This document shows, one piece after another, positions 18,516 to 26,840 of a stretch of 64,000 nt of DNA (position 1 is the first letter of the stretch; each line of letters starts with the position of its first letter). This DNA is from Hydrogenophaga borbori (lineage in GTDB: Bacteria > Pseudomonadota > Gammaproteobacteria > Burkholderiales > Burkholderiaceae_C). Location of the stretch: positions 310,001-374,000 of the forward strand of contig NZ_QVLS01000003.1 in NCBI RefSeq assembly GCF_003417535.1, written 5' to 3'. The notes beneath the pieces were generated by a model. It was not told the DNA's origin. It made no database searches and saw nothing but the letters and a program-made list of their open reading frames with translations. Position numbers and translations under genes: made by a program.

Positions 18516-19727
18516 ATGTTGACCTGGGAAGAACCCACAACGCCATCTTCGACGTCGACGCACAGCCCCCGCCCTTCCGGCCAGCCGGGCTTGCAAGTCT
18601 CATCCTTCGGTGAGGCACCTACTTCCGTCGCCAGCGCTGCCGCCTTCGCCGCGGCCGCCGCGCAGTCCCCGTCGCCAGAAGCCCAGCGCGCCAAGCAGGC
18701 CGCGCCGCAGCGCCGCATCAACGTGGCCGACAAGCGCATCATCAACGGCCAGACCGACGTCAACCAGCTCGTTCCCTTCAAGTACAAGTGGGCCTGGGAG
18801 AAGTACCTGGCCACCTGCGCCAACCACTGGATGCCGCAGGAAGTGAACATGAGCCGCGACATCGCGCTCTGGAAGGACCCCAACGGCCTCACCGAGGACG
18901 AGCGCCGCATCGTCAAGCGCAACCTGGGCTTCTTCGTCACCGCCGACTCGCTGGCCGCCAACAACATCGTGCTGGGCACCTACCGCCACATCACGGCGCC
19001 CGAGTGCCGCCAGTTTCTGCTGCGCCAGGCCTTCGAGGAAGCGATCCACACGCACGCCTACCAGTACATCGTGGAATCGCTGGGCCTGGACGAGGCCGAG
19101 ATCTTCAACGCCTACAACGAGGTGCAGTCGATCCGCGACAAGGACGAGTTCCTGATCCCCTTCATCGAGGCGATCATGGACCCGAACTTCCACACGGGCA
19201 CGCCCGAGAACGACCAGACGCTGCTCAAGAGCCTGATCGTCTTCGCCTGCCTCATGGAAGGCATGTTCTTCTACGTCGGCTTCACCCAGATCCTGGCGCT
19301 GGGCCGGCAGAACAAGATGACCGGCGCCGCCGAGCAGTACCAGTACATCCTGCGCGACGAGTCGATGCACTGCAATTTCGGCATCGACCTGATCAACGCG
19401 ATCAAGATGGAGAACCCGCTGCTCTGGACGGCCGAATTCAAGGCCGAGGTCAAGGAGCTGTTCCTCAAGGCCGTCGAGCTCGAATACCGCTACGCCGAGG
19501 ACACCATGCCGCGCGGCGTGCTGGGCCTCAATGCCTCCATGTTCAAGGGCTATCTGCGCTACATCGCCAACCGGCGCGCCACGCAGATCGGCCTGGAGCC
19601 CCTGTTCCCGAACGAAGAGAACCCGTTCCCCTGGATGAGCGAAATGATCGATCTCAAGAAGGAACGCAACTTCTTCGAAACGCGGGTGATCGAGTACCAA
19701 TCGGGCGGAGCGTTGTCCTGGGACTGA
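18516..19727 (+). CDS. nrdB: class I ribonucleotide reductase, beta subunit
   Basis: A 403-residue radical-generating subunit. The di-iron ligands are visible: Asp in [12 protein letters not shown], Glu and His in [14 protein letters not shown], Glu in [14 protein letters not shown], and Glu/His in [10 protein letters not shown]. The radical tyrosine is the Tyr four residues after the His of EEAIHTHAY, so this is a tyrosyl-radical class Ia enzyme. Residues 1-65 are a low-complexity S/P/A/Q extension before the conserved [18 protein letters not shown], longer than in E. coli. The function of this extension is unknown. It pairs with nrdA and is transcribed in the same direction. Confidence 0.97.
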   Translation: MLTWEEPTTPSSTSTHSPRPSGQPGLQVSSFGEAPTSVASAAAFAAAAAQSPSPEAQRAKQAAPQRRINVADKRIINGQTDVNQLVPFKYKWAWEKYLATCANHWMPQEVNMSRDIALWKDPNGLTEDERRIVKRNLGFFVTADSLAANNIVLGTYRHITAPECRQFLLRQAFEEAIHTHAYQYIVESLGLDEAEIFNAYNEVQSIRDKDEFLIPFIEAIMDPNFHTGTPENDQTLLKSLIVFACLMEGMFFYVGFTQILALGRQNKMTGAAEQYQYILRDESMHCNFGIDLINAIKMENPLLWTAEFKAEVKELFLKAVELEYRYAEDTMPRGVLGLNASMFKGYLRYIANRRATQIGLEPLFPNEENPFPWMSEMIDLKKERNFFETRVIEYQSGGALSWD

Positions 19728-19947
19728 TGTCCCGGCCGGACGCTTCGCGCATTGCCAGAAAACAAGAACACGAATTGAATCATCAGGACAGCCGCAGGAC
19801 GCGCAGACGCCCGCGCTGGCCTGACCCCCGGATTCAGCGCCCTGGGGTCTGTTGTGGATGCATCCACCTGACCGCAGTACGTTGAATCGCTTCACCGGCC
19901 ATCCGACCGGCTGAAGTGCTCTTTGCAACTTGATCAAGGAGAAAGCA

Positions 19948-20466
19948 ATGGCAACTGCGAAGAAGGCCCCGGCCAAGAAGGCTGCGGCGAAGAAGGCGCC
20001 GGCGAAGAAGAAAGTCGCCGCCAAGAAAGCCCCGGCGAAGAAAGTCGTGGCGAAGAAGGCTCCGGCGAAGAAAGTCGCGGCGAAGAAGGCCCCGGCGAAG
20101 AAGAAAGTCGCTGCCAAGAAAGCCCCGGCGAAGAAAGTCGCGGCGAAGAAGGCGCCGGCGAAGAAGAAAGTCGCCGCCAAGAAAGCCCCGGCGAAGAAAG
20201 TCGCGGCGAAGAAGGCTCCGGCGAAGAAAGCCGTTGCCAAGAAAGCGCCGGCGAAGAAAGCCGCTGCGAAGAAGGCGCCCGCGAAGAAGGCGGCGGCCAA
20301 GAAGGCTCCTGCGAAAAAGGCTGCCCCTGCGAAGAAGGCGGCCCCCGCAAAAAAAGCTGAGCCGGCCAAGAAGCCGGCTGCCCCTGCTCCCGCGGCCGCT
20401 CCCGCCGCTCAGACCAAGCTCAACCCTCAAGCCGCCTGGCCGTTCCCGACGTCCAGCAAGCCCTGA
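19948..20466 (+). CDS. histone H1-like lysine/alanine-repeat DNA-binding protein
   Basis: A 172-residue, extremely basic protein made of repeats of the type KKAPAKK[A/V]xA (residues 5-140), followed by a proline/alanine linker and the tail [17 protein letters not shown]. It has no folded-domain motif and resembles eukaryotic histone H1 tails and the AlgP/Hc1-like proteins of bacteria, which bind DNA or RNA and condense nucleoids. The repetition is also present in the DNA as near-identical units of about 33 bases, so repeat number can vary by slippage. The ATG at 19948 is chosen because AAGGAGA lies just upstream. A strong terminator follows. Confidence 0.9.
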   Translation: MATAKKAPAKKAAAKKAPAKKKVAAKKAPAKKVVAKKAPAKKVAAKKAPAKKKVAAKKAPAKKVAAKKAPAKKKVAAKKAPAKKVAAKKAPAKKAVAKKAPAKKAAAKKAPAKKAAAKKAPAKKAAPAKKAAPAKKAEPAKKPAAPAPAAAPAAQTKLNPQAAWPFPTSSKP

Positions 20467-20489
20467 GACAGCCTTGAGTTGATCTGAAA

Positions 20490-20517
20490 GCCCGGTGCGA
20501 AAGCACCGGGCTTTTTT
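20490..20517 (+). terminator. intrinsic terminator after the histone H1-like gene
   Basis: Perfect nine-base stem GCCCGGTGC / GCACCGGGC with a GAAA tetraloop, followed by six T. It lies 23 bases after the stop codon and separates this gene from the convergent kinase gene. Confidence 0.95.
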
Positions 20518-20533
20518 CATTGCCGGTCCGCGT

Positions 20534-21433
20534 TCAGGCCTTGAGCGCGGCGTCCACCGTGTAGTTCTGCGGACCACGCACCGCGATCTTGAGCGCCCCC
20601 AGGCGGTTGCCCAGTTCGGCGCAGCGCGCCAGCGGCCAGCCCTGCGAAAGGCCGTGCAGCAGGGCCGCGCGGAAGGCGTCGCCGCAGCCCGTGGGGTCGA
20701 TCACGGCCTCGGCCTTCACACCCGGCACGCGCGTGGCCACACCGCCTTCCCACACATCGCAGCCCTGGTCGGCAAGCGTGACCACCAGACCACGCACGCG
20801 CCGGGAGATATCCGCCAACGACAGGCCCGTGCGGTCGCAGAGCATGCGGCCTTCATAGTCGTTCACCGCCACCCAGCTCGCCTGGTCGATGAAGCGCAGC
20901 AGCTCCTCGCCATTGAACATGGGCAGGCCCTGGCCCGGATCGAACACGAAGGGCACGCCCGCGGCCTTGAGCTGCGCGGCGTGGGAGAGCATGGCCTCGC
21001 GGCCGTCGGGCGCGATGATGCCCAGCGCCAGATCCTGGCGAGCGGGCACGGGCGTGTCGTGCGCGAAGGACATCGCGCCCGGGTGGAACGCCGTGATCTG
21101 GTTGTTGTCGCGGTCGGTCATGATCATGGCCTGCGCCGTGTATGCGTCGGCCACCGTGCTCACGTGGGCGGTGTCCACGCCGAGTTCGCGCATGCGCGCG
21201 AGGTAGTCGGCGCCATCGCTGCCGAGCGCGGCGAGCGGGGCCACCTCGGCGCCCAGTTGCCGCAGCCCGTAGGCGATGTTGCCCGCGCAACCGCCGAAGT
21301 CGCGGCGCAGGCCGGGCACCAGGAAAGACACGTTCAGGATGTGCAGCTGGTCGGGCAGGATCTGATCGGCGAACCGGCCCTCGAAGGTCATGATGGTGTC
21401 GAAGGCCAGCGAGCCGCAAACGAGGATGGGCAT
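20534..21433 (-). CDS. PfkB-family sugar/nucleoside kinase (adenosine kinase-like)
   Basis: A 299-residue ribokinase-fold enzyme. The N-terminal substrate side shows CGSLAFDTIM and the GGCAGNIAYGLRQLG glycine signature. The catalytic PfkB motif VIDPTGCGDAFRAALLHGL lies near residue 245, with the Asp base. The NQITAFHPGAM segment resembles bacterial adenosine kinase-like PfkB members, so the substrate is probably a nucleoside, but this is not proven by sequence. It is the last gene of the accB-accC-prmA-DUF3426 run on the minus strand, 18 bases after the DUF3426 stop. Confidence 0.85.
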   Translation of the reverse strand: MPILVCGSLAFDTIMTFEGRFADQILPDQLHILNVSFLVPGLRRDFGGCAGNIAYGLRQLGAEVAPLAALGSDGADYLARMRELGVDTAHVSTVADAYTAQAMIMTDRDNNQITAFHPGAMSFAHDTPVPARQDLALGIIAPDGREAMLSHAAQLKAAGVPFVFDPGQGLPMFNGEELLRFIDQASWVAVNDYEGRMLCDRTGLSLADISRRVRGLVVTLADQGCDVWEGGVATRVPGVKAEAVIDPTGCGDAFRAALLHGLSQGWPLARCAELGNRLGALKIAVRGPQNYTVDAALKA

Positions 21434-21451
21434 GGTGTCGGAGGGTGGGTT

Positions 21452-22714
21452 TCAGGGATAGAAGACCAGGGCGCGGTAACCCGCGGTGGGCACGCCCTCG
21501 CCGAGCGAAATCGAGAGGCGGAAGCTGACCGACAGGCGCCCACCGGGCGGCAGGGCGGCGGTCTCGACGGGCCAGTCCTGCGGCAGGAAGACCCGGCGCG
21601 AGATGACGAGCCCGTTGGGGTCGGTCAAGGTCAGTTCGAGCGCGGGCAGCGCCACCTCCAGCGGCGACTGGTTGTGCAGCACAAGGTCGAACGAGTGGAA
21701 GTTGCCCAGGCGGCGCACCAGTTCGGCGCTGTCGATCACGATGGCATCGATGCGGCGCACCGGCGCCAGGTCGCAGCCCAGCCAGCCGCAGGCCTGCACG
21801 ATCAACGGTTTGAGCGCGGGCTGGGCCGCCACCAGGCGGTGGCGCTGCTGGATGGCCCATTGGCCCGCGAGCAGCGCGGCCAGCAGCAGCGCCACCAGCA
21901 CCAGCACCACGCGCACGCCAGGCGACGACCAGAAGGCGCGCCGGCGGGCCTGGCGCACGAAGCCTGGCTCGGCGTCGGGCGCGTCGGCATCGGCTGGCGG
22001 GCGGCTGTCCATCGGCGCCTCGCTGGCGGGCGCGGGAGGGGCTGGCGCGGCGGGCGACGCATCGCTGTCGCCATGGGCCGGTGGGGCGTCGGGCACCAGG
22101 GGCGCCCGGGACGAATGCGCGAAGCGCTCGAGCTCGGCGTGGAAGTCGGACTCCGGTTCCTCGCGCGATTCGACGGCGAGCGTCTGCAGCACGCTGGGCA
22201 CCGCCAGCGCATCGGGGGGCTGGATGGAGTCGGGCCAATCGGAGGGTGCGCGCCGCTCGACACCGTCGTCGTCCTCGCCCGCATCCCGCGGGCTGGGCGC
22301 CGGTGCGGCGCTCGGCGGGGCGGCCACGGGGGACTCGGTGGCGGGCGGCTCGGCGGCGGGCGGCACCGACTGCGCCGTGGCGGCGGGCTCCAGCGGGCCA
22401 TCGCCGAACCAGGCCTTCGGGTCGTCATCGTCGGGCACCGAAGGCGTGTCGACCGGCGCTGGCGCCGGCGTGGGTGCAGCCGGCACCGGCGCTGGCTCAG
22501 CCGTGGGCGGCGGCGCAGCGCTCACGGGTCCCGGCGCGGGCGGCGGCACAGCGACCGGCGCCGCCGCGGCGGGTGCCCAAGCCTCCAGGTGGATGGTGGC
22601 GTCGAACACGTCGGCGCAATGCCCGCAGCGCACCCAGCCATCCGAAATCTTGAGTTGATCGGCCACCACGCGGAACACGGTGCCGCAAGCCGGACAGCGG
22701 GTGGTGAAACTCAT
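21452..22714 (-). CDS. zinc-ribbon membrane protein with DUF3426 domain
   Basis: A 420-residue protein in four parts. First is an N-terminal MJ0042-type zinc ribbon (RCPACGTVFRVVADQL ... RCGHCADVFDA). A long disordered proline/alanine linker (about 45-240) follows, then one membrane helix (VRVVLVLVALLLAALLAGQW), then a C-terminal DUF3426 domain outside the membrane (FDLVLHNQSPLEVALPALEL, SRRVFLPQDWPVE). It is conserved beside prmA in betaproteobacteria; function unknown. A GATAAT hexamer eight bases before the ATG suggests its own short-leader promoter despite the 35-base gap after prmA. Confidence 0.85.
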   Translation of the reverse strand: MSFTTRCPACGTVFRVVADQLKISDGWVRCGHCADVFDATIHLEAWAPAAAAPVAVPPPAPGPVSAAPPPTAEPAPVPAAPTPAPAPVDTPSVPDDDDPKAWFGDGPLEPAATAQSVPPAAEPPATESPVAAPPSAAPAPSPRDAGEDDDGVERRAPSDWPDSIQPPDALAVPSVLQTLAVESREEPESDFHAELERFAHSSRAPLVPDAPPAHGDSDASPAAPAPPAPASEAPMDSRPPADADAPDAEPGFVRQARRRAFWSSPGVRVVLVLVALLLAALLAGQWAIQQRHRLVAAQPALKPLIVQACGWLGCDLAPVRRIDAIVIDSAELVRRLGNFHSFDLVLHNQSPLEVALPALELTLTDPNGLVISRRVFLPQDWPVETAALPPGGRLSVSFRLSISLGEGVPTAGYRALVFYP

Positions 22715-22722
22715 GGGGCCCG

Positions 22723-22728
22723 ATTATC
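22723..22728 (-). promoter_or_regulatory. -10-like hexamer before the DUF3426 gene
   Basis: GATAAT on the minus strand, eight bases before the ATG at 22714. TTGAGG (22748-22753, minus strand) could be a weak -35 with a 19-base spacer. Predicted short-leader or leaderless start. Confidence 0.4.
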
Positions 22729-22749
22729 GCGGGCCGCGCCGGGCGGGCC

Positions 22750-23664
22750 TCAAGGCTTGCGCGCGGTCATGAGGATCCAGCCGTCCTCTTCGTCGCTGAC
22801 CTCCAGCGCGAGCCAGGGCGCGTAGGCCTCGCGCAGCTCGTCGGCCTGGCGCGCGAGGATGCCGGCGAGCACCAGGTGCCCGCCGGCGCGCACATGCGCG
22901 CAGAGCAGCGGCGCCAGCACCTTGAGCGGCGTGGCCAGGATGTTGGCGAGCACCAGGTCGTGCTCGCCCTTCGCGGCGTCGGGCAGGCCGGCCTGCAGCG
23001 CCACACGGTTTGCCTCGGCGTTCAGGCGCGTGGATTCCACCGCGGCCGGGTCGATGTCCACCGCGAGGATTTCTCGCGCGCCGTGCTTGGCCGCGCCGAT
23101 GGCCAGGATGCCCGAGCCGCAGCCGTAGTCGAGCACGCGCGGTCCCACGGGCGCGTGCGTGGCCGTCCAGCGCAGGCACATGCGCGTGGTGGGGTGGGTG
23201 CCGGTGCCGAAAGCCAGGCCCGGGTCGAGCCGGATCACCTCACGCGCCTGAGCCGGCGGCTCGTGCCACGACGGCACGATCCAGAACGTGGGCGTGATCT
23301 CCACCGGCTCGAACTGCGACTGCGTCAGGCGCACCCAGTCCTGCTCGGGCACGGCGCGCACGCCCTGCACGCGGCAGCCATCGAAGAAGTCCTGCGCGGC
23401 CAGCAGCACGGCGGCTTCGCGCGCGCCCGCCTCATCCGGGAACAGCGCCACCACGCGCGAGCGCTGCCAGCCCTCCTTGGGCGGTGGCATGCCGGGCTCG
23501 CCGAACAGGGCCTGCTCCGCCTCGGTCATGGCGTCGGCGTCTTCCACCGACACGCTGAGCGCGTCCAGCGCGTCCAAGGCCTCGCCCACGGCTTCGATGG
23601 CCGCCTCGGGCACCACCAGAACCAGTTCGAAGGGCGTGGCCGCGCCGGGCTGTTCAGCGCTCAC
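22750..23664 (-). CDS. prmA: ribosomal protein L11 methyltransferase
   Basis: A 304-residue SAM-dependent enzyme that trimethylates ribosomal protein L11. An N-terminal substrate-recognition domain (residues 1-110) is followed by the Rossmann methyltransferase core. The core has [39 protein letters not shown] (SAM motif I, near residue 170) and [17 protein letters not shown] (motif IV region). The start codon is GTG and overlaps the accC stop by 11 bases, so translation is probably coupled. The accBC-prmA order is widely conserved in proteobacteria. Confidence 0.96.
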   Translation of the reverse strand: MSAEQPGAATPFELVLVVPEAAIEAVGEALDALDALSVSVEDADAMTEAEQALFGEPGMPPPKEGWQRSRVVALFPDEAGAREAAVLLAAQDFFDGCRVQGVRAVPEQDWVRLTQSQFEPVEITPTFWIVPSWHEPPAQAREVIRLDPGLAFGTGTHPTTRMCLRWTATHAPVGPRVLDYGCGSGILAIGAAKHGAREILAVDIDPAAVESTRLNAEANRVALQAGLPDAAKGEHDLVLANILATPLKVLAPLLCAHVRAGGHLVLAGILARQADELREAYAPWLALEVSDEEDGWILMTARKP

Positions 23665-25003
23665 GTTGCGAGAGCCACTCTTCGAGGTAGTGGATGTTGG
23701 TGCCGCCAGCCACGAAGTTGGCGTCCACCATCAGCTCACGGTGCAGCGGGATGTTGGTCTTGATGCCCTCGACCACCGTCTCGGCCAGCGCGGTGCGCAT
23801 GCGCGCCAGCGCCTGCTCGCGCGTGTCGCCGTGCACGATGATCTTGCCGATCATGGAGTCGTAGTTGGGCGGCACGAAGTAGTTGGCGTAGACGTGCGAA
23901 TCCACGCGCACCCCCGGGCCGCCCGGCGGGTGCCACATGGTGATACGGCCCGGCGAGGGCGTGAACTTGTACGGGTCCTCGGCGTTCACGCGGCACTCGA
24001 TGGCGTGGCCCTTGAGCTGCACCTGGCGCTGCGTGAACGGGAGTTTTTCACCCGCGGCCACCGCGATCTGCGTGCGCACGATGTCGATGCCGGTGATCCA
24101 TTCGGTCACCGGGTGCTCCACCTGCACGCGCGTGTTCATCTCGATGAAATAGAACTCGCCGTTCTCGAACAGGAACTCGAAAGTGCCCGCGCCGCGGTAG
24201 CCGATCTTCTTGCAGGCCGCTGCGCAGCGCTCGCCGATCTTCTCGATCAGGCGGCGCGGGATGCCCGGCGCCGGCGCCTCCTCGATGACCTTCTGGTGGC
24301 GCCGCTGCATGGAGCAGTCGCGCTCGCCCAGGTAGACGGCGTTGCGGTGCTGGTCGGCCAGCACCTGGATTTCGATGTGCCGCGGGTTCTGGAGGAATTT
24401 CTCCATGTAGACCTCGGCATTGCCGAAAGCGGCGCCGGCCTCGGCCTTGGTGGTCTGCACCGCGTGCAGCAGCGCGGCCTCGGTGTGCACCACGCGCATG
24501 CCGCGGCCGCCACCGCCGCCCGCGGCCTTGATGATCACCGGGTAGCCCACGGCCTTGGCGGTGCGCTTGATCACCACCGGGTCGTCGGGCAACGCGCCGT
24601 CGGAGCCGGGCACGCAGGGCACGCCGGCGCGGATCATGGCCTGCTTGGCCGACACCTTGTCGCCCATGAGGCGGATGGAGTCGGGCGTGGGGCCGATGAA
24701 GGTGAAGCCGCTGCGTTCCACGCGCTCGGCGAAGTCGGCGTTCTCGCTCAGGAAGCCATAGCCCGGGTGAATGGCCTCAGCGTCCGTCACCTCGGCGGCC
24801 GAGATGATGGCGGGCATGTTCAGGTAGCTCTGCCCCGATTGCGCCGGGCCGATGCACACCGCCTCATCGGCCAGCTTGACGTACTTGGCGTCGCGGTCGG
24901 CCTCGGAATAGACCATCACCGCCTTGATGCCCATCTCGCGGCAGGCGCGCTGGATGCGCAGCGCGATCTCGCCCCGGTTGGCGATCAGGATCTTCTTGAA
25001 CAT
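23654..25003 (-). CDS. accC: acetyl-CoA carboxylase, biotin carboxylase subunit
   Basis: A 449-residue ATP-grasp enzyme that carboxylates biotin on AccB, the first half-reaction of fatty-acid synthesis. Visible motifs: [20 protein letters not shown] at the start, [15 protein letters not shown], the glycine-rich ATP loop [14 protein letters not shown] near residue 160, the metal and bicarbonate site [20 protein letters not shown], and [19 protein letters not shown]. Length is normal (447-450). It starts 13 bases after the accB stop. Confidence 0.98.
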   Translation of the reverse strand: MFKKILIANRGEIALRIQRACREMGIKAVMVYSEADRDAKYVKLADEAVCIGPAQSGQSYLNMPAIISAAEVTDAEAIHPGYGFLSENADFAERVERSGFTFIGPTPDSIRLMGDKVSAKQAMIRAGVPCVPGSDGALPDDPVVIKRTAKAVGYPVIIKAAGGGGGRGMRVVHTEAALLHAVQTTKAEAGAAFGNAEVYMEKFLQNPRHIEIQVLADQHRNAVYLGERDCSMQRRHQKVIEEAPAPGIPRRLIEKIGERCAAACKKIGYRGAGTFEFLFENGEFYFIEMNTRVQVEHPVTEWITGIDIVRTQIAVAAGEKLPFTQRQVQLKGHAIECRVNAEDPYKFTPSPGRITMWHPPGGPGVRVDSHVYANYFVPPNYDSMIGKIIVHGDTREQALARMRTALAETVVEGIKTNIPLHRELMVDANFVAGGTNIHYLEEWLSQRER

Positions 25004-25016
25004 GGGTGGGCGGCCC

Positions 25017-25481
25017 TCACTCGATCGCGAACAGCGGCTGGCCGTATTCGACGGCCTGGCCGTTCTGGACCAGGATCTGGGTGACGGTGCCGCTCTTGTC
25101 GGCCTCGATCTCGTTGAGGATCTTCATCGCCTCGACGATGCAGATGGTGTCGCCCTCCTTCACCGTGTCGCCGACCTCGACGAACGGCTTGGCGCCCGGG
25201 GCCGAGGCGCGGTAGAACGTGCCGACCATGGGGGACTTGACCGTGTGGCCGGCGGGCTGCGCGGGCGCGGCCGGCGCCGCGGCGGGCGAAGCCACCTCCA
25301 CCACCTGGGCCGGGGCTGCAGGGGCCTGCATGGGCGGCATGCTGTAGGTGATGGGGGCGGGCATCACGGCCGGGGTGGCCTTGACGATGCGGACTTTGCC
25401 TTCCGCTTCGGTGATCTCGAGCTCCGACACGTTCGATTCCGACACCAGATCGATCAGCGTCTTGAGTTTTCGCAAATCCAT
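25017..25481 (-). CDS. accB: acetyl-CoA carboxylase, biotin carboxyl carrier protein
   Basis: A 154-residue carrier. The N-terminal [20 protein letters not shown] segment is followed by an alanine/proline-rich flexible linker (about 40-80). The biotinyl domain has the target Lys in VEAMKILNE near residue 120, and the thumb segment [12 protein letters not shown] marks it as AccB rather than a general lipoyl/biotinyl domain. GGAGA precedes the ATG. The 174 bases upstream hold no gene; in many beta- and gammaproteobacteria aroQ precedes accB, but it is absent here. Confidence 0.97.
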   Translation of the reverse strand: MDLRKLKTLIDLVSESNVSELEITEAEGKVRIVKATPAVMPAPITYSMPPMQAPAAPAQVVEVASPAAAPAAPAQPAGHTVKSPMVGTFYRASAPGAKPFVEVGDTVKEGDTICIVEAMKILNEIEADKSGTVTQILVQNGQAVEYGQPLFAIE

Positions 25482-25655
25482 GATTTCTCCAACGAAGTTC
25501 GGCGAAATTGGTACTAAATGCTCTCTATTTCACAGAATGGAGAGGACCAAGCCGCCAAAGGGTGGGGCAGTGTACACGAAGGGCCGAACCCGGCCGGTTC
25601 GGCCATCCCGGCGGAATTCAATGAAGATGGCCGCGCTTGATGCGCGTTGAGCGCG
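25482..25655. other. accB upstream region without a gene
   Basis: A comparatively AT-rich 174-base gap likely to hold the accBC promoter. A weak candidate on the minus strand is TTGGTC, a 17-base spacer and TAGAGA. No coding region or hairpin is evident, and aroQ, often found at this position, is missing. Confidence 0.4.
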
Positions 25656-26189
25656 TCAGACCGACCCGGCCCAGGCCGTCAGCTCGGCCTCGTGGACCTG
25701 GCCGATCTTGCGGTGAACGGCGCGGCCGTCTGGCCCGAACACCACCGTGAACGGCAAGGCGCCGGTGGCGTTGCCCAGCGAACGGCTGAGGTCGGTGCCG
25801 GCGAAGCCGGTCATGCCCACGGGAAAGCGCAGCGGCAGGCGCTGCAGGAACTGGCGCACCGGCTCCACCCGGTCCACGGCCAAGGCGAGGAACTGCCAGC
25901 CTTTGGGCGCCTGCTTCTCGTGGAAGGCGTTGAGCAGCGGCAGCTCTTCCACGCACGGCGGGCACCAGGTGGCCCAGAAGTTCACCAACAGCGGGCTGCC
26001 GCGCCAGCTGGCCACAGCCAGCGAACCGCCCTCGGGCGTTTCGAAGGCCGTTTGCCAGAAAGCGGTCTCGGCGCCGTCGAGCACAGGGGTCGGGCTCAGG
26101 CGGCGGTCGGCCCACCAGGCGCCGGTGCCGGCCGCGGCCAGGGCCACGCCCCCCGCCAGCCAGTGGCGGCGTTGCATCTTCATGGCCAT
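25656..26189 (-). CDS. TlpA-like thiol-disulfide oxidoreductase
   Basis: A 177-residue periplasmic thioredoxin-fold protein. It has an N-terminal signal or anchor (RRHWLAGGVALAAAGTGAWW) and then the redox motif NFWATWCPPCVEELPLLN near residue 80, with the conserved cis-proline in GALPFTVVFGPDG. WCPPC is typical of TlpA/ResA proteins that reduce cytochrome c or other exported thiols. The ATG overlaps the previous TGA by one base (TGATG), so it is coupled to the upstream unknown gene; an ATG two codons later is also possible. Confidence 0.92.
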   Translation of the reverse strand: MAMKMQRRHWLAGGVALAAAGTGAWWADRRLSPTPVLDGAETAFWQTAFETPEGGSLAVASWRGSPLLVNFWATWCPPCVEELPLLNAFHEKQAPKGWQFLALAVDRVEPVRQFLQRLPLRFPVGMTGFAGTDLSRSLGNATGALPFTVVFGPDGRAVHRKIGQVHEAELTAWAGSV

Positions 26190-26800
26190 CAGGCGCCCTC
26201 CCCCGCCTCGGCGATCAGGCGCTCACGCAGCGCGGCGGCGTCGCCGCGCGGTTTGCGGCCCTGGCTGTCGGGCCTGAGGGCGCCGCGCAGGTCGTCCAGG
26301 TCGTGCACCAGCAGGTGCATGAGCACCCATTGGCCCAGTGCCTCGCTGCGCGTGCGCACGGTCAGGGCGTCGACGGCCTCACCGCGCCAGCCGCTGGCCG
26401 TGCCGGGGTGGTAGTCCACCTTGTGGTCGATCAAGGCCCATTCGGCCTGCTTGGGGTCGTCGCAGAAAAGGTGCATGTGGAGGTCGCTGTGGCGCGTGGC
26501 CGTGCCGTGCCAGGCGGCGCCGCCCAGGTGGGGGCGGAAGGACTGGAGTCGATCCATCCAGACCAGCGCCAGTTCCCGCAGCGCGCGCAGCTCGGCCGGC
26601 TGGGTGTCGGCGCAGAACACGGCGATGTGCTCGCGCACGGCCGCTTCCAGCGTGTCGTTGTCGGGCAGCGGGGTTCGGGCCGGCAGGCCCAGCTGGCGGA
26701 TGGCGGCGCGCTTGGCCGCGGCGTAGTCCTGGCCTTCGTCGACCACCAGGCGCGCGGCCACGGCGGCGATCTCGGCGGCGGTGTCGTCTCGCGAGAGCAT
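26189..26800 (-). CDS. conserved protein of unknown function beside mpl
   Basis: A 203-residue soluble protein that I do not recognise. It begins MLSRDDTAAEIAAVAARLVVDEG, is rich in charged helices, and has a histidine-containing middle part (RHSDLHMHLFCDD, ALIDHKVDYHP) and a late MHLLVHDLDDLRG. Histidine/aspartate spacing could indicate metal binding, but this is speculative. I chose the ATG at 26800 over 26824 because a CACAAT hexamer lies six bases upstream. It is divergent from mpl with only 40 bases between starts, and is coupled to the TlpA-like gene. Confidence 0.75.
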   Translation of the reverse strand: MLSRDDTAAEIAAVAARLVVDEGQDYAAAKRAAIRQLGLPARTPLPDNDTLEAAVREHIAVFCADTQPAELRALRELALVWMDRLQSFRPHLGGAAWHGTATRHSDLHMHLFCDDPKQAEWALIDHKVDYHPGTASGWRGEAVDALTVRTRSEALGQWVLMHLLVHDLDDLRGALRPDSQGRKPRGDAAALRERLIAEAGEGA

Positions 26801-26806
26801 CCGGGG

Positions 26807-26812
26807 ATTGTG
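26807..26812 (-). promoter_or_regulatory. -10-like hexamer, divergent from mpl
   Basis: CACAAT on the minus strand, six bases before the ATG at 26800. It mirrors the mpl hexamer on the other strand. Predicted leaderless transcript. Confidence 0.45.
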
Positions 26813-26828
26813 CCCCGTGGGCAAAACC

Positions 26829-26834
26829 TAGAAT
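26829..26834 (+). promoter_or_regulatory. -10-like hexamer of mpl
   Basis: TAGAAT followed by six bases and the mpl ATG at 26841. TTGTGC at 26808-26813 could be a weak -35 with a 15-base spacer. Predicted leaderless transcript. Confidence 0.5.
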
Positions 26835-26840
26835 CCGCGC

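Noticed and set aside
15444..18596. Very long open frame (about 1050 codons) antisense to nrdA
   Set aside because: It is a shadow of nrdA caused by GC-rich third positions; the sense strand has clear catalytic motifs and the antisense product is low-complexity A/G/H/V without known motifs.
18600..20369. Frame translating into [18 protein letters not shown] repeats
   Set aside because: Exact antisense of the lysine/alanine repeats of the histone H1-like gene; no start region or independent support.
19948..20466. Tandem repeats as a possible CRISPR array
   Set aside because: The repeats are in-frame codons of a lysine-rich protein, with no unique spacers.
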